Of a stretch of DNA of 64,000 bases, positions 9,238-19,586 are shown piece after piece. A model generated the notes under the pieces. The model saw only the letters and a program-made list of their open reading frames with translations, was not told the DNA's origin and made no database searches. Origin of the DNA: Maricaulis maris (lineage in GTDB: Bacteria; Pseudomonadota; Alphaproteobacteria; Caulobacterales; Maricaulaceae); the NCBI RefSeq assembly GCF_036322705.1, contig NZ_AP027270.1, positions 496,001 to 560,000 on the forward strand, given 5' to 3'. Both the position numbers and the translations under genes were made by a program. Every line of letters begins with the position of its first letter. Position 1 is the stretch's first letter.

Positions 9238-10212
9238 CTAGCCCCGCCCGTGCGGTTCCGCGAAATTGACCATCGGTCCGGCCGGTACGATCCGGGTCGG
9301 ATTGATCATGTCGTGGCTGGCGTAATAATGCTTCTGGGCATGCTCGAAATTGCACGTCCCGGCGATGCCGGGCTGCTGGTAGAGATCGCGCGTGTAGGCC
9401 CACAGGTTCGGGTAATCGACCAGTCGCCGCAGATTGCACTTGAAGTGCCCGTGATAGACGAGGTCGAAGCGCAGCAGCGTCGGCAGCAGGCGCCAGTCGG
9501 CCTCGGTCGGCGTGTCGCCGGTCAGATAGCGCTGGCTGGCGAGAAGGGTTTCCAGGTGATCGAGCGTCTCGAACAGCGGGAATACGGCCTCTTCATAGGC
9601 GGCCTGGCTGGTCGCGAAGCCTGACAGATAGACGCCGTTATTGACGGTGTCATAGATGCGCGCATTCAGGGCATCGATCTCGGCTCGCTTGTCCTCGGGG
9701 TAGTAATCACCCGGCGTGGCACCAATCCCGTCAAAGGCGGAATTGAACATGCGGATGATTTCCGAGCTTTCGTTCGAGACGATGCGTCCGGTCTGCGTGT
9801 CCCACAGGACCGGCACCGTGACGCGGCCGGAATAGTCCGGCTCGGACTGCAGGTAGACCTGGTACATGAAGTCCTTGGCGAAGAGGTGGTCGCCGACCAG
9901 ACCGTCTTCGTCCGCATCAAAGGTCCAGCCGTTTTCGGCCATGTACCAGTGCACCGCCGAGACCGGGATCATGTCCTCGAGACCCTTCAGGGCCCGATAG
10001 ATCAGCGTGCGGTGGGCCCAGGGGCAGGCGTAGGAGACGTAGAGGTGATAGCGGCCCGGCTCGGCCTTGAAGCCGGCGCGACCGGTTGGTCCGGCGCTGC
10101 CATCGGGGGTTATCCAGTTGCGAAGCTGGGCGACCGAGCGCTCGAAGCGGCCTTCCGATTTGGCGGTATCATACCATTTGTCATGCCACTTGCCGTCAAC
10201 GAGCAGGCCCAT
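9238..10212 (-). CDS. Xi-class glutathione S-transferase (glutathionyl-hydroquinone reductase type)
   Basis: A 324-residue protein of the YqjG/PcpF/ECM4 family. The N-terminal thioredoxin-like domain carries the diagnostic CPWAHR at Cys63, within YVSYACPWAHR. Later motifs SNESSEIIRMFN and the helical C-terminal domain with LLPTLLRFDLVYHGHFKCN are also characteristic. The family uses Cys to reduce glutathionyl-hydroquinones; the physiological substrate here is unknown. Start is the ATG at 10212, which is preceded by GGAGTGACCC. The pirin gene lies 90 bases upstream on the same strand, and both families are linked to quinone or oxidative chemistry. Confidence 0.9.
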   Translation of the reverse strand: MGLLVDGKWHDKWYDTAKSEGRFERSVAQLRNWITPDGSAGPTGRAGFKAEPGRYHLYVSYACPWAHRTLIYRALKGLEDMIPVSAVHWYMAENGWTFDADEDGLVGDHLFAKDFMYQVYLQSEPDYSGRVTVPVLWDTQTGRIVSNESSEIIRMFNSAFDGIGATPGDYYPEDKRAEIDALNARIYDTVNNGVYLSGFATSQAAYEEAVFPLFETLDHLETLLASQRYLTGDTPTEADWRLLPTLLRFDLVYHGHFKCNLRRLVDYPNLWAYTRDLYQQPGIAGTCNFEHAQKHYYASHDMINPTRIVPAGPMVNFAEPHGRG

Positions 10213-10302
10213 GGGTCACTCCAGTCATGTCTGGGGGTAGTCGGGAAACGAGGGGGTAGACCTGCCCGGCACCGGGGCCGGACAGGTCCGGGGGGAGGGA
10301 TC

Positions 10303-11160
10303 TCAGAATTTGCCGGCCTGGAAGTCGCGAACCGCCTGGTGCAGCTCGGCTTCGGTATTCATGACGAAGGGGCCATAGCGCGCGACCGGTTCATTGATCG
10401 GCTTGCCGGCGACCAGCAGAAGGCTCGCCCCCTCCGGGCCGGCCTTCAGTTCGATGCGGTCACCATCTTCCAGCACGCCCAGATCGGGATCCCGAACCTC
10501 GCCTTCGCCGGACGAAACGGCGCCCTTGTAGACCGCGATGAAGGCGGTGTGGCCGGGGTCGATGGCTTCTTCCAGGGTGGCGCCGGGCTCGAGCACAATG
10601 TCGATCAGGGTCGGCTGGATGGCGACCGAGGTCGCCGGGCCGGTCACGCCGGTCGAGCTCGATCCGGCCAGAATGCGCAGCGTGGCCCCGGTGCGGGTTT
10701 CCACAGGGATTTCGCTCTTGTCGTATTCCTGGTAGCCGGGATCGGTCATTTTCAGCTTGCCGGGCAGGTTGACCCAGAGCTGGAAGCCCCACATGCGGCC
10801 GTCTTCCTGCTCGGGAATCTCCGAGTGCACGATGCCGCGTCCGGCGGTCATCCACTGGATGCCACCGCCTTCGATGACGCCGGAATGTCCCTTGTTGTCA
10901 CCATGCCGCATCTTGCCGTCGAGCATGATGGTGACGGTCTCGAAGCCGCGGTGCGGGTGATTGGGGAAGCCGGCCATATAGTCCGAGCTGTCGTCCGAGC
11001 GGATCTGGTCAAGCATCAGGAAGGGGTCGAGATCCATCAATCCGCGATGACCGAGCATGCGGGTGAGTTTGACGCCGGCGCCATCCGAGGTCGGCATCCC
11101 GCGCGACACCTTGGTGATGCGGCGGGCCTTGGCGAGGGTGTCGGTCGCGGTCATGGTCAT
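10303..11160 (-). CDS. Pirin family protein (bicupin)
   Basis: A 285-residue pirin with the metal-binding cupin motif FPNHPHRGFETVTIMLDGKMRHGDNKG, supplying three His and a Glu, followed by GGGIQWMTAGRGIVHSE. The C-terminal cupin (TAFIAVYKGAV...) lacks those ligands, as usual. Some bacterial pirins have quercetin dioxygenase activity; others act in regulation, so the role is open. I chose ATG 11160, preceded by CAGGAG at about 10 bases; the longer frame to 11238 lacks conservation-like sequence. It lies directly upstream of the glutathione transferase gene on the same strand. Confidence 0.9.
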   Translation of the reverse strand: MTMTATDTLAKARRITKVSRGMPTSDGAGVKLTRMLGHRGLMDLDPFLMLDQIRSDDSSDYMAGFPNHPHRGFETVTIMLDGKMRHGDNKGHSGVIEGGGIQWMTAGRGIVHSEIPEQEDGRMWGFQLWVNLPGKLKMTDPGYQEYDKSEIPVETRTGATLRILAGSSSTGVTGPATSVAIQPTLIDIVLEPGATLEEAIDPGHTAFIAVYKGAVSSGEGEVRDPDLGVLEDGDRIELKAGPEGASLLLVAGKPINEPVARYGPFVMNTEAELHQAVRDFQAGKF

Positions 11161-11311
11161 CTCGACGTGCTCCTGTCCGGACAGCCTTGGACGAGCTGTT
11201 TCAGGCCACAAGATAAGGATTTTCCGGGCCGGTGCCATGGCGGGCTGCGAAAGTCATTGTTTCCAACATGGAAGCGATAGGGCAGACTCAGGTTCAATCG
11301 AGGAGACCATC

Positions 11312-11884
11312 ATGCAGAAAGTTTGGCTGGCAGCGCTTCCCGTGGCTCTTGTGGCGTGCTCGCCGGCGGAGCAGCCGACAGAGAGCACGCTCTTCGCGTC
11401 CTTGTCCGAGCTCTGTGGTCAGGCCTTCGAGGGGCGCGTGGTGAGTGATGACCCGCGCGATGCCGACTGGGCTGCCGAGACCCTGGTCATGCATGTGCGA
11501 ACCTGCACCGAGGACCAGATCCGTATTCCGCTGCATGTCGGCGATGATCGCTCCCGGACCTGGGTGATTACCCGGATGGGCGACCGGCTCGAGCTGAAAC
11601 ATGATCATCGCCACGAAGATGGCAGTGAGGATGTCGTGACCCAGTATGGCGGCACCACGCACAGCGTGCTGACCGCCAGCCGGGCTGAATTCCCGGCGGA
11701 CCCGTTCTCGCGCACCCTGTTTGACCGCGAGGGCATCGCCGTCTCGATGTCGAATGTCTGGTCGATCACGCTTGAGGACGGGCGCTTCACCTATGCCCTT
11801 GACCGGCCCGACCGCCATTTCGCCGCCGAGTTCGATCTGACCGAGCCGGTCGACGCCCCGCCACCACCCTGGGGCTCGCAATAA
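11312..11884 (+). CDS. Lipoprotein of unknown function
   Basis: ATG 11312 follows AGGAG with a six-base spacer. The N-terminus is a lipoprotein signal with lipobox ALVAC and lipidated Cys16. The mature 174 residues contain paired cysteines near 35 and 65 and conserved-looking CTEDQIRIPLHVGDDRSRTWVITR and LELKHDHRHEDGSED stretches. I recognise this pattern as typical of small alphaproteobacterial lipoproteins but cannot assign a function. The gene stands alone between the divergent pirin gene and fmt. Confidence 0.75.
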   Translation: MQKVWLAALPVALVACSPAEQPTESTLFASLSELCGQAFEGRVVSDDPRDADWAAETLVMHVRTCTEDQIRIPLHVGDDRSRTWVITRMGDRLELKHDHRHEDGSEDVVTQYGGTTHSVLTASRAEFPADPFSRTLFDREGIAVSMSNVWSITLEDGRFTYALDRPDRHFAAEFDLTEPVDAPPPPWGSQ

Positions 11885-11933
11885 CGTCAATCCGGCTTGA
11901 CGCGGGCCCCGTGTTCGCGCTCAAACCCGCGCC

Positions 11934-12863
11934 ATGACCTTACGACTTGCCTTCATGGGCACGCCCGACTTTGCGGCCCGCTCGCTCGCTGAAATCACCG
12001 CCGCCGGACACGAGGTGGTGCGCGTCTATACCCAGCCGCCGCGGCGTCGCGGCCGTGGCCAGTCCGAGCAGAAGACGCCGGTCCACCAGCTCGCCGAGGT
12101 GCTGGGCATTCCTGTTTCGACGCCGCAGAGCTTCCGCGACCCGGATGTAATCGCCGAGTTCGCATCGCTCGAGCTGGATCTGGCGGCGGTCGTCGCCTAC
12201 GGCCAGATCCTGCCGCAGGCGGCGCTCGATGCGCCGCGCCTGGGCTGTCTCAACCTGCACGCCTCGCTACTGCCGCGCTGGCGTGGCGCGGCACCGATCC
12301 AGCGGGCCATCATGGCCGGTGATGATCTGACGGGTGTTCAGCTGCAGCAGATGGAGGCCGGTCTGGATACCGGACCGATCCTGCTCTCCGAGACCGTCCG
12401 CATCGCCCCGACTGATACAGCCGCCAGCCTGCATGACAAGCTGATGGACGCCGGCGCCCTGATGTGGCCGCGCGCCCTGGCCGCGCTTGAGCGCGGAACG
12501 CTGGAAGCCGTGCCGCAGTCCGAGGCCGGCGTGACCTATGCCCGCAAGATATCGTCCGACGAAGCGCGTATCGACTGGACCCGCCCGGCCCGTGAACTGG
12601 CCGATCATGTCCGTGGCCTGTCGCCCTTCCCGGGCGCCTGGTTCGAGCTGCCCACCGAAAAGGGCCCGGTCCGGGTCAAGGTGTTGATGGCCGAGCGTGG
12701 CGAGGGCGGTGGTGCGCCGGGGACTGTGCTGGCCGGGCTGACCATTGCCTGCGGCGAGGGCGCGCTTTCGCTGACCCGCCTGCAGCGCGAGGGCAAGGGT
12801 GCGATGGACGCCGAGACCTTCCTCAACGGCAATACCGTCCCGCCGGGAACGGTGCTCGGCTGA
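11934..12863 (+). CDS. fmt: Methionyl-tRNA formyltransferase
   Basis: Formylates initiator Met-tRNA using 10-formyltetrahydrofolate. The 309 residues have the FMGTPDFAA start, the catalytic core [21 protein letters not shown] with Asn107 and His109, Asp145 in MEAGLDTG, and the C-terminal OB-fold domain from about residue 205 ([15 protein letters not shown]). The stop codon overlaps the start of truA (TGATG), so the two genes are translationally coupled. Length is normal. Confidence 0.97.
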   Translation: MTLRLAFMGTPDFAARSLAEITAAGHEVVRVYTQPPRRRGRGQSEQKTPVHQLAEVLGIPVSTPQSFRDPDVIAEFASLELDLAAVVAYGQILPQAALDAPRLGCLNLHASLLPRWRGAAPIQRAIMAGDDLTGVQLQQMEAGLDTGPILLSETVRIAPTDTAASLHDKLMDAGALMWPRALAALERGTLEAVPQSEAGVTYARKISSDEARIDWTRPARELADHVRGLSPFPGAWFELPTEKGPVRVKVLMAERGEGGGAPGTVLAGLTIACGEGALSLTRLQREGKGAMDAETFLNGNTVPPGTVLG

Positions 12864-13612
12864 TGCCCCGCTACAAGATCACCGTCGAATATGACGGCAC
12901 CCCGTTCGCCGGCTGGCAGCGACAGGACAATGCGCCTTCGGTCCAGGAAAGCCTCGAACGGGCGGCCGAGGCACTCGATGGTGGGCCGGTGCTGGTCTAT
13001 GGCGCCGGCCGGACCGATAGCGGCGTTCACGCGCTGGGCCAGGTTGCCCATCTCGATCTCACCAAGGACCTCGCCGCCGACAAGGTGCGCGACGCGATCA
13101 ATTATCACCTCAAACCCGATCCGGTCGCGGTCGTCGAGGCGGAGCGGGTCAGCGAGGACTTTCATGCCCGTTTTTCGGCCACCCAGCGCCACTATCTCTA
13201 CCGCATGATTGACCGCCGGGCGCCGCTGACGCTGGATCGCGGTCAGGTCTGGCGGGTTCCGCGCAAGCTCGACGCCGAGGCCATGCACCATGCCGCCCAG
13301 GCACTGGTCGGCCAGCATGACTTCTCCACTTTCCGCGATGCCCAGTGCCAGGCTGAAAGCCCGGTCAAGACGCTCGATATGATCTCGGTCTCGCGCTATG
13401 GCGACGAGGTCCAGCTGACCTGTTCGGCGCGCTCCTTCCTGCACCGCCAGGTCCGCTCGATTGTCGGCTCGCTGGTCGAGGTCGGGGTCGGCAAATGGTC
13501 GGCGCGCGACTTCAAGCGGGTGCTGGACGCCGCCGATCGCAGCCGCTGCGGTCCGGTCGCCCCGTCGGACGGGCTCTACCTGACCGCGGTTGATTATCCG
13601 CCCGCCGACTAG
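12863..13612 (+). CDS. truA: tRNA pseudouridine(38-40) synthase TruA
   Basis: Catalyses pseudouridine formation in the tRNA anticodon stem-loop. The catalytic aspartate is Asp52 in [11 protein letters not shown], and the family motifs MTVEYDGT-like [21 protein letters not shown]-like [15 protein letters not shown] and [13 protein letters not shown] are all present. The 249 residues match the usual length. It begins inside the fmt stop codon and ends converging with the membrane protein gene at 13609, sharing four bases. Confidence 0.96.
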   Translation: MPRYKITVEYDGTPFAGWQRQDNAPSVQESLERAAEALDGGPVLVYGAGRTDSGVHALGQVAHLDLTKDLAADKVRDAINYHLKPDPVAVVEAERVSEDFHARFSATQRHYLYRMIDRRAPLTLDRGQVWRVPRKLDAEAMHHAAQALVGQHDFSTFRDAQCQAESPVKTLDMISVSRYGDEVQLTCSARSFLHRQVRSIVGSLVEVGVGKWSARDFKRVLDAADRSRCGPVAPSDGLYLTAVDYPPAD

Positions 13613-14184
13613 CCTGCGACCGGGGTCACCGCAAAAGCCTGGCTGATCGCGACCAGCACGATGTAGGAGACCAACGCCGGCACGGCGGCGGTGAAGGCCG
13701 AGGTGATGGTTGGCACTCCCAGCGTCACATAGGCGATGCGCCAATGCACCAGGATGCGCAGATAGCCGTAGATGAAGAACAGGAAGTCGCGGAACTCGGC
13801 ATTGATGATGCCGGCGACCTGTAGCGACCAGATCGCGGTGATGATGGCGTAGAGCCAGACCACGCCCCAATTGTGCAGGATGACCCAGGCCAGGTAGCGA
13901 TGGCGCGCGCCGATAATGGCAACCGATACCGCGGCCGCGATCGGGAAGCTGATCCAGGTGCCGAAATAGATCAGGAAGTACTGCAGCCCGTTGATCGGCA
14001 GGTTGAGGTGTTCGCGCTCCAGCAGAACCAGGATCGCCAGTGGCAGGGCAAACAGGACGGCAGCAAACGAGCGCCAGAAGCCCCGCACAGAGACGTCGAA
14101 CATCGCCTCGCCGCCGGACCGGAAGGTCATCAGCCGCAAGGCGCCCTGCATGCCGCGCCAGCCTTCTGAAATCAGACCGATCAT
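13609..14184 (-). CDS. Integral membrane protein of unknown function, coupled to dapE
   Basis: A 191-residue protein with about four to five hydrophobic segments ([87 protein letters not shown]). The C-terminal pattern resembles a Yip1-like or ABC-accessory membrane fold, but no signature is clear. Its ATG overlaps the dapE stop by four bases, so it is translated from the dapE message. Such a gene next to dapE is seen in relatives (from memory), but no role in lysine synthesis is established. Confidence 0.75.
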   Translation of the reverse strand: MIGLISEGWRGMQGALRLMTFRSGGEAMFDVSVRGFWRSFAAVLFALPLAILVLLEREHLNLPINGLQYFLIYFGTWISFPIAAAVSVAIIGARHRYLAWVILHNWGVVWLYAIITAIWSLQVAGIINAEFRDFLFFIYGYLRILVHWRIAYVTLGVPTITSAFTAAVPALVSYIVLVAISQAFAVTPVAG

Positions 14185-15350
14185 GCCGGGCGGTCCCTGA
14201 AATACTGGCTCAGGATGCGGGTATAGATCGCGGTCAGGGTCTCGATATCGCTGACCGGGACCCGTTCGTCGACCTGGTGCATGGTGGCACCGACCAGGCC
14301 GAATTCGGCGACCGGGGCGTAGAGCTGGATGAAGCGGGCATCGCTGGTTCCGCCGCCGGTGGTCAGGGCGGGGCGACGGCCGGTCTCAGCCTGGATGCAG
14401 TCCTGCAGCAGGGTGGTGAACGGGCCGGCCGGCGTCAGGAAGGCCTCGCCGGTGACATGGATGTCGGCGGTGATGCTACCGTCGAAGTCGAGATCGACCA
14501 TCGCCGCTTCCTCGCGGATCCAGGTGGACAGCTGATCGCCGGTATGGGCGATGTTGAAGCGGATATTGAAGCGGGCGGTCGCGCTTGCCGGGATGACATT
14601 GGTGGTCGGATTGCCGACATCGATCGAGGTCACTTCCAGATTGGACGGCTGGAAGGGCGAAACGCCGTCGTCGAGCTTGCGGGCGAGCAGGCGGTTCAGC
14701 ACGGTCAGGAGGGCCGGGATCGGGTTCTCGGCGCGCTCGGGATAGGCGACATGGCCCTGGCGACCGGTCACGGTCAGGGTACAGTTCAGGGAGCCGCGGC
14801 GTCCGGACTTGATGGTATCGCCCAGCACATTCGGATTGGTTGGTTCGCCGACCAGGCAGTGATCAAAGCGTTCGCCCTCCTCGGCCAGCGCGGCCAGGAC
14901 GGCCTTGGTGCCATGGATGGCCGGGCCTTCCTCGTCGCCGGTGATCAGGAAGGCGATCGAGCCGTCCGGTTCGCCGCTCTCATCGAGCAGGCGCTGGACC
15001 GAGGCCACCATCGCCGCGATGGCGCCTTTCATGTCGGCGGCCCCGCGGCCCCACAACATCCCGTCATCCCCCGCTTCGGCAGCGAAGGGCGGTTTTTGCC
15101 AGTCGGCCTCGGCACCGGGCGGAACGACGTCGGTATGCCCGGCGAACAGGAAGCAGGGCGAGGCTGTGCCGCGACGGGCATAGAGATTATCAACCTCGCC
15201 GAACGGATAGCGCCGACAGGCAAAGCCGAGCTGCTCCAGGGCCGCTTCCAGCACACCCAGCGCACCGGCATCGGCCGGCGTGATCGACGGGCGACGGATC
15301 AGGGCCTGGGCGAGGGGCAGCGGGTTGGCGAGATCTTCAAGCGTGTTCAT
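14181..15350 (-). CDS. dapE: Succinyl-diaminopimelate desuccinylase
   Basis: Releases LL-diaminopimelate in the lysine and peptidoglycan pathway. The M20 dinuclear zinc motifs are present: [11 protein letters not shown] (His72, Asp74), GRGAADMKG (Asp106) and the general base pair TGDEEGPA (Glu140/Glu141), with the [15 protein letters not shown] dimerisation region. The ATG at 15350 yields 389 residues and lacks a good ribosome-binding site; TATGTT seven bases upstream resembles a -10 element, so a leaderless start is possible but no matching -35 is seen. The dapD gene lies about 3 kb away in a separate unit. Confidence 0.95.
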   Translation of the reverse strand: MNTLEDLANPLPLAQALIRRPSITPADAGALGVLEAALEQLGFACRRYPFGEVDNLYARRGTASPCFLFAGHTDVVPPGAEADWQKPPFAAEAGDDGMLWGRGAADMKGAIAAMVASVQRLLDESGEPDGSIAFLITGDEEGPAIHGTKAVLAALAEEGERFDHCLVGEPTNPNVLGDTIKSGRRGSLNCTLTVTGRQGHVAYPERAENPIPALLTVLNRLLARKLDDGVSPFQPSNLEVTSIDVGNPTTNVIPASATARFNIRFNIAHTGDQLSTWIREEAAMVDLDFDGSITADIHVTGEAFLTPAGPFTTLLQDCIQAETGRRPALTTGGGTSDARFIQLYAPVAEFGLVGATMHQVDERVPVSDIETLTAIYTRILSQYFRDRPA

Positions 15351-15400
15351 AACGGAAACATAGCCGGTTCGTTTCACCAAGCCAGATCAAGGACGCAGCC

Positions 15401-15865
15401 ATGCCCAAATTCTCCATTGCCGAGATCGAGGAAACCGGCGGGACCGGTTATCCTCCCGAATTTGCCGGTGTTGTCGATGGCCGTCTGGTGCGCCGTTTGA
15501 CCGACCCGGCCGGCCTCACCCAGTTCGGGGTCAATCTGGTTCGCCTGAAGCCGGGCGCCTGGTCCGCCCAGCGCCACTGGCACACGCATGAGGACGAGTT
15601 CGCTGTTGTGATGGAGGGCGAGGCCATGCTGGTCACCAATGCCGGCGAAACGCCGATGCGGGCGGGGGACTGCGTCGGCTTCCCGGCGGGTGAGCCGGAC
15701 GGGCATTGCCTGATCAACCGGTCGCAGGCTGACTGCGTCTTCCTGGTGGTTGGCGGGCGGCTTGACGCTGACGGGGCGCACTATCCCGATATCGATCTGG
15801 AAGCCAAGCCCGGCCGCTATTCCGGCCCCGGCCGGTTCACGCGCAAGGATGGCACGCCCTATTGA
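15401..15865 (+). CDS. Cupin domain protein
   Basis: A 154-residue single-domain cupin. The metal-binding motif HWHTHEDEF is at residues 59-67, and the second motif GDCVGFPAGEPDGHCLIN follows. Such proteins bind a divalent metal and often stabilise or isomerise small sugars or act as dioxygenases; no substrate can be inferred. It is divergent from dapE across a 50-base gap and converges with a GNAT gene, overlapping it by seven bases. Confidence 0.88.
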   Translation: MPKFSIAEIEETGGTGYPPEFAGVVDGRLVRRLTDPAGLTQFGVNLVRLKPGAWSAQRHWHTHEDEFAVVMEGEAMLVTNAGETPMRAGDCVGFPAGEPDGHCLINRSQADCVFLVVGGRLDADGAHYPDIDLEAKPGRYSGPGRFTRKDGTPY

Positions 15866-16338
15866 GGGGCGAGCTGCTTTTCCATTGCAAAACGCTTGAA
15901 GATTTCGCCGCGCAGCTCGACCTCTTCCGGAGCCGTCACCGCAAAGCCGACCGCAGCGAAGGCGGGCCTCGCCATCAAGCTGGCATGGACGGTGAGGCGG
16001 ACCTGACCGTTTTCACGGGCGATGGCCTCGACAGCGTCGTAGAGACGGCGGAACAGGCCGCGGCCCTGCCGGTCCGGCCGGATATAGGCGAAGTCGACAT
16101 AATCGGGTGGCGCAAGCGTCATGAAGCCGATGATCTCGCCGCCGGCTTCCGCCACGACGATCCTCTGGCCCGACAGCCGCGAATCCCACTCCGTACCGCG
16201 ACGCGGTTCGGGCACCCAGGCGACCTGCTGGGCCGGTGTGTAGCGGCTTGGCCCATTGCGGACTGCCGCGTACATTACCTCGCCCAAGGCCACATGATCC
16301 GTCGGCATGCCCCGACGGAGGATGATGTCATCGGTCAT
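15859..16338 (-). CDS. GNAT family N-acetyltransferase
   Basis: A 159-residue single-domain GNAT protein. It shows the beta4 strand IIGFMTLAPPDYVDFAYIRPDRQGRGLFRRLYDAV with the acetyl-CoA pyrophosphate-binding Q/R-G-R-G motif, then LTVHASLMARPAFAAVGF, typical of the C-terminal half. The substrate is unknown. Its 3' end overlaps the cupin gene on the opposite strand by seven bases. It is 20 bases downstream of the small acidic protein gene and may be co-transcribed with it. Confidence 0.85.
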   Translation of the reverse strand: MTDDIILRRGMPTDHVALGEVMYAAVRNGPSRYTPAQQVAWVPEPRRGTEWDSRLSGQRIVVAEAGGEIIGFMTLAPPDYVDFAYIRPDRQGRGLFRRLYDAVEAIARENGQVRLTVHASLMARPAFAAVGFAVTAPEEVELRGEIFKRFAMEKQLAPQ

Positions 16339-16358
16339 GATCGTCCGGTCCGGACAGG

Positions 16359-16700
16359 CTAGTGCGAGCGGCCGTGCGTCTCGCGGAAGCGTTCCATGGA
16401 GACCGAGATCTTGAAGGTCTCACGGTATTTCGGCGAGCCGACCGGACGCGGCGGCTTCTGCGAGGTCAGGGCCAGGATGCGCTCGAGCGTGTCGTGTGCG
16501 GCGCCGGACTGGCCGGCCCCGATATAGGCATGCAGCTCGACCAGGGCGTCGGACAGCGGGTCGCCGCCGCGGATGATGAAATAGGGTTCGTCCGACCCCA
16601 TCCGGTGCAGCACGTCGAATTCGGACGGGTTGTCGGCCGAGCCATAGGGAGCAGCGGGATCCTTGGCTGCCGGCTTGTCGGTGGTCTTGTCTTCGCTCAT
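16359..16700 (-). CDS. Small hypothetical protein
   Basis: A 113-residue protein with ATG at 16700 preceded by AAGGGG. The first ~30 residues are low-complexity (Lys, Pro, Ala, Asp), followed by a compact region with FDVLHRMGSDEPYFIIRGGDPLSDALVELHAYIG. No family is recognised; there is no signal peptide or membrane segment. It is read in the same direction as the GNAT gene, with 20 bases between. The longer in-frame extension to 16787 has no ribosome-binding site. Confidence 0.65.
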   Translation of the reverse strand: MSEDKTTDKPAAKDPAAPYGSADNPSEFDVLHRMGSDEPYFIIRGGDPLSDALVELHAYIGAGQSGAAHDTLERILALTSQKPPRPVGSPKYRETFKISVSMERFRETHGRSH

Positions 16701-16827
16701 GGCGCGCCCCTTGTGTGTGATTTGCCCCATGTGACCAGATTCGACGACAAAGCGGTAGCGGCGCATCAGCGCAGCACGCCCTGTCATGATGATGGCGGGC
16801 CGGCGCGGCGCGCGCTACACAGACCGC

Positions 16828-18066
16828 ATGACCCCCACACCCTCCCGATCGATCATCATTATCGGCGCCGGCCCGTCCGGCCTGATCGCCGCCGAACAGC
16901 TCGCCACTGCCGGGCATCGTGTTGATGTCTATGAGCGGATGCCGACACCGGGCCGCAAGTTCCTGATGGCGGGGCGCGGCGGGTTGAACCTGACCCACTC
17001 CGAGCCTCTGCCCAGCTTCCTTGGCCGCTACCGCGAGGCTGGAGACTGGCTCGGGCCTGTCCTGATGCAGCACGACCCGTCGGCAGTGCGGGCCTGGTGC
17101 GAAGGCCTCGACCAGCCAACCTTTGTCGGCTCCTCGGGCCGTGTCTTCCCGGATGCCATGAAAGCCTCGCCCCTGCTGCGCGCCTGGCGGACCCGGCTGG
17201 AAACGCTGGGCGTCGCTTTGCACCTGCGTCACCTGTGGACCGGATGGGATGAAGGCGGAGCCCTGACCTTCGACACACCGGACGGTGCCGTCACGGCTCG
17301 GGCCGACGCGACCCTGCTGGCGCTTGGCGGAGCGAGCTGGCCGCGACTGGGCTCCGATGGGGGCTGGGCAGGTCTGCTGTCCTCACGCGGCGTGGATCTG
17401 GTCGGGTTCTCGGCCTCCAATTGCGGCGTCGAGATCAGCTGGAGTGCAATCACACAGGACCGCTTTGCCGGCGCGCCCCTGAAGACCATCGCGCTGACCC
17501 TCAATGGCGAACGCGTGGCCGGCGAGGCGATGATCGCGCGTTATGGCCTGGAAGGCGGCGCCGTCTATGCGCTGTCGGCACCGATCCGCGAGGCGCTTGC
17601 GTCGGGCGAGACAACAGGCGAGGCCGTGACGCTCAGCCTCGACCTCAAGCCGGCGCGCAGTGAAGAGGAGATGGCGGCGTGGCTCGGCAAGGCGAGGAAG
17701 GGCCAGTCACTGACCAATACGCTGCGCAAGGCCGGCCTGACGCCGCAGGCGATCTCGGTGCTGCGCGATGCCGTGCCGGATCTGCCCCGTGATCCCGCCG
17801 CGCTGGCGCGGCTGATCAAGGCGGTGCCTCTGACCGTGACGGCCCAGCGCGGGCTCGACCGGGCGATCTCCTCGGCCGGCGGGATTGCCCGCGATGCGGT
17901 CGATGACCGTTTCATGATCACGGCGCTGCCGGGCGTCTTTGCCGCCGGCGAGATGCTCGACTGGGACGCGCCGACCGGCGGCTATCTGTTGCAGGCCAGT
18001 TTTGCGACCGGCGTTGCCGCCGCGCGCGGGATCGAAGCCTGGCTCGGGACGGCCGACGCCGGCTAG
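16828..18066 (+). CDS. NAD(P)/FAD-dependent oxidoreductase (HI0933/BaiN-like flavoprotein)
   Basis: A 412-residue flavoprotein. The N-terminal dinucleotide-binding motif is [17 protein letters not shown], followed by [18 protein letters not shown], which marks the HI0933/YhiN group. The C-terminus has [30 protein letters not shown], closing the FAD site. Closest annotation by memory is the TIGR03862 subfamily; the substrate is unknown. ATG 16828 is chosen as the start because it directly precedes the flavin motif; the upstream in-frame ATGs add only poorly conserved residues. It converges with dapD, overlapping by four bases. Confidence 0.88.
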   Translation: MTPTPSRSIIIIGAGPSGLIAAEQLATAGHRVDVYERMPTPGRKFLMAGRGGLNLTHSEPLPSFLGRYREAGDWLGPVLMQHDPSAVRAWCEGLDQPTFVGSSGRVFPDAMKASPLLRAWRTRLETLGVALHLRHLWTGWDEGGALTFDTPDGAVTARADATLLALGGASWPRLGSDGGWAGLLSSRGVDLVGFSASNCGVEISWSAITQDRFAGAPLKTIALTLNGERVAGEAMIARYGLEGGAVYALSAPIREALASGETTGEAVTLSLDLKPARSEEEMAAWLGKARKGQSLTNTLRKAGLTPQAISVLRDAVPDLPRDPAALARLIKAVPLTVTAQRGLDRAISSAGGIARDAVDDRFMITALPGVFAAGEMLDWDAPTGGYLLQASFATGVAAARGIEAWLGTADAG

Positions 18067-18890
18067 CGCAGCAGGTCGTTGATCGCCGTCTTCGAGCGGG
18101 TCTGCGCGTCGACGCGCTTGACGATCACGGCACACGCCAGTGACGGACCGCCCTTCGGGTCGGGCAGGGTGCCGGGAACGACGACGGCATAGGACGGGAT
18201 CTCGCCGCGGGTGATCTCACCGGTTTCACGGTCGACGATCTTGGTCGACTGGCCGAGGAAGACACCCATCGAGATGACAGCCCCCTGGCGCACGATCACG
18301 CCCTCGGCGACTTCCGAACGGGCGCCGACGAAGACATCATCCTCGATGATTACCGGCCCGGCCTGCAGCGGCTCGAGCACGCCGCCAATCCCGACACCGC
18401 CCGAGATATGCACATTCTTGCCGATCTGGGCGCAGGACCCGACCGTCGACCAGGTATCGATCATCGTCCCTTCGTCGACATAGGCCCCGAGATTGACATA
18501 GCTCGGCATCAGCACGGCACCCGGGGCGATGAAGGAGCCACGCCGCACGGCGCAGGGCGGCACGGCGCGGAAGCCGGCCGACTTGAACTCGGCCTCGCCC
18601 CAGCCCTCGAACTTCGACGGCACCTTGTCCCACCAGCGCGACCCGGCCACACCGCCATCAACAAGCCCCATCGGGTTGAGCCGGAAGCCGAGCAGTACGG
18701 CCTTCTTCAGCCATTGATGCACCCCCCAGTCACCATTGCCCTCACGCGAGGCAACCCGCGCCCGACCGCTGTCGAGCAGGTTGATCGCGGTCTCGACGGC
18801 CTCGCGGACCTCGCCCGTCGTGTCAGCGGAAATCCCGTCCCGATTGTCCCAGGCGGTTTCGATCGTGGTGATGAGGGCGGTATCGGTCAT
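18063..18890 (-). CDS. dapD: 2,3,4,5-tetrahydropyridine-2,6-dicarboxylate N-succinyltransferase
   Basis: Carries out the succinylation step of lysine/diaminopimelate synthesis. The 275 residues show the N-terminal helical domain, the left-handed beta-helix hexapeptide repeats (for example [47 protein letters not shown]) and the C-terminal [20 protein letters not shown]. The ATG overlaps the stop of the upstream HAD gene (ATGA), so it is the last gene of the rpmH-to-dapD run. Confidence 0.96.
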   Translation of the reverse strand: MTDTALITTIETAWDNRDGISADTTGEVREAVETAINLLDSGRARVASREGNGDWGVHQWLKKAVLLGFRLNPMGLVDGGVAGSRWWDKVPSKFEGWGEAEFKSAGFRAVPPCAVRRGSFIAPGAVLMPSYVNLGAYVDEGTMIDTWSTVGSCAQIGKNVHISGGVGIGGVLEPLQAGPVIIEDDVFVGARSEVAEGVIVRQGAVISMGVFLGQSTKIVDRETGEITRGEIPSYAVVVPGTLPDPKGGPSLACAVIVKRVDAQTRSKTAINDLLR

Positions 18891-19585
18891 GAGGCGTCGT
18901 CCGGTGTGGCAGCGGTCCGGATGGACCCGAGGAAGGTGGGCAGGCAGTCCACGGCGTGGTGGACATGGTCGGGGTGTTCGTCCGGCGCGGCGCTCTCTTC
19001 GTCGCGCGGGCCTTCTTTGGCGCGAACGAGCACGGTTGTGAAGCCCATCTCGTGCGCGGTCTTGAGGTTGCGCACGCTGTCCTCGAAAAAGATCGACTGG
19101 CGCACCGGCAAGTCGAAATGCGAGACGAACTTGTCGAAGCCGGCCTGGTGCGGCTTGGGCTGGAAGCCTGACGCCTCGACATCGAAGATGTCGTCGAAGA
19201 GATGGGTTAGCCCCATGTGACCCAGAATGTTTTCGGCATGGCTGAGCGAGCCGTTGGTATAGACGAGGCGCTTGCCGGGCAGGGCTTCGATACGGGCCGC
19301 CAGCTCGGGATGGGTGATGATCCCGGTCGGGTCGACATCATGCACGAAGTCGAGGAATTCCCGCATGTCGACCGTATGGTTGGCCATCATGCCGTTCAAC
19401 GTGGTGCCATAATCGCGCCAGTAGGACTTCTGGACGATGCGGGCTTCGTCCTCGGGCAGGCCGAGCGTGCGCGCGACATATTCCGTCATGCGCCGGTCGA
19501 CCTGGCTCATGATCGGGGCGTCGGACGGGTAGAGCGTATTGTCCAGGTCAAAGACCCAGTGGGTGATGTGTCTCAGATCGGCCAT
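18887..19585 (-). CDS. HAD-family pyrimidine 5'-nucleotidase-like phosphatase
   Basis: A 232-residue HAD hydrolase of the SDT1/pyrimidine 5'-nucleotidase type. Motif I is [11 protein letters not shown] (near residue 10), motif II LVYTNGS, motif III a Lys in QPKPHQAGF, and motif [11 protein letters not shown]. The ATG at 19585 follows GGAGG, giving the whole HAD core; the in-frame extension to 19750 is unlikely. Its start lies one base after the stop of the DUF1036 gene and its stop overlaps dapD, so it belongs to this operon. In Alphaproteobacteria this HAD gene commonly accompanies dapD. Confidence 0.85.
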   Translation of the reverse strand: MADLRHITHWVFDLDNTLYPSDAPIMSQVDRRMTEYVARTLGLPEDEARIVQKSYWRDYGTTLNGMMANHTVDMREFLDFVHDVDPTGIITHPELAARIEALPGKRLVYTNGSLSHAENILGHMGLTHLFDDIFDVEASGFQPKPHQAGFDKFVSHFDLPVRQSIFFEDSVRNLKTAHEMGFTTVLVRAKEGPRDEESAAPDEHPDHVHHAVDCLPTFLGSIRTAATPDDAS

Positions 19586-19586
19586 T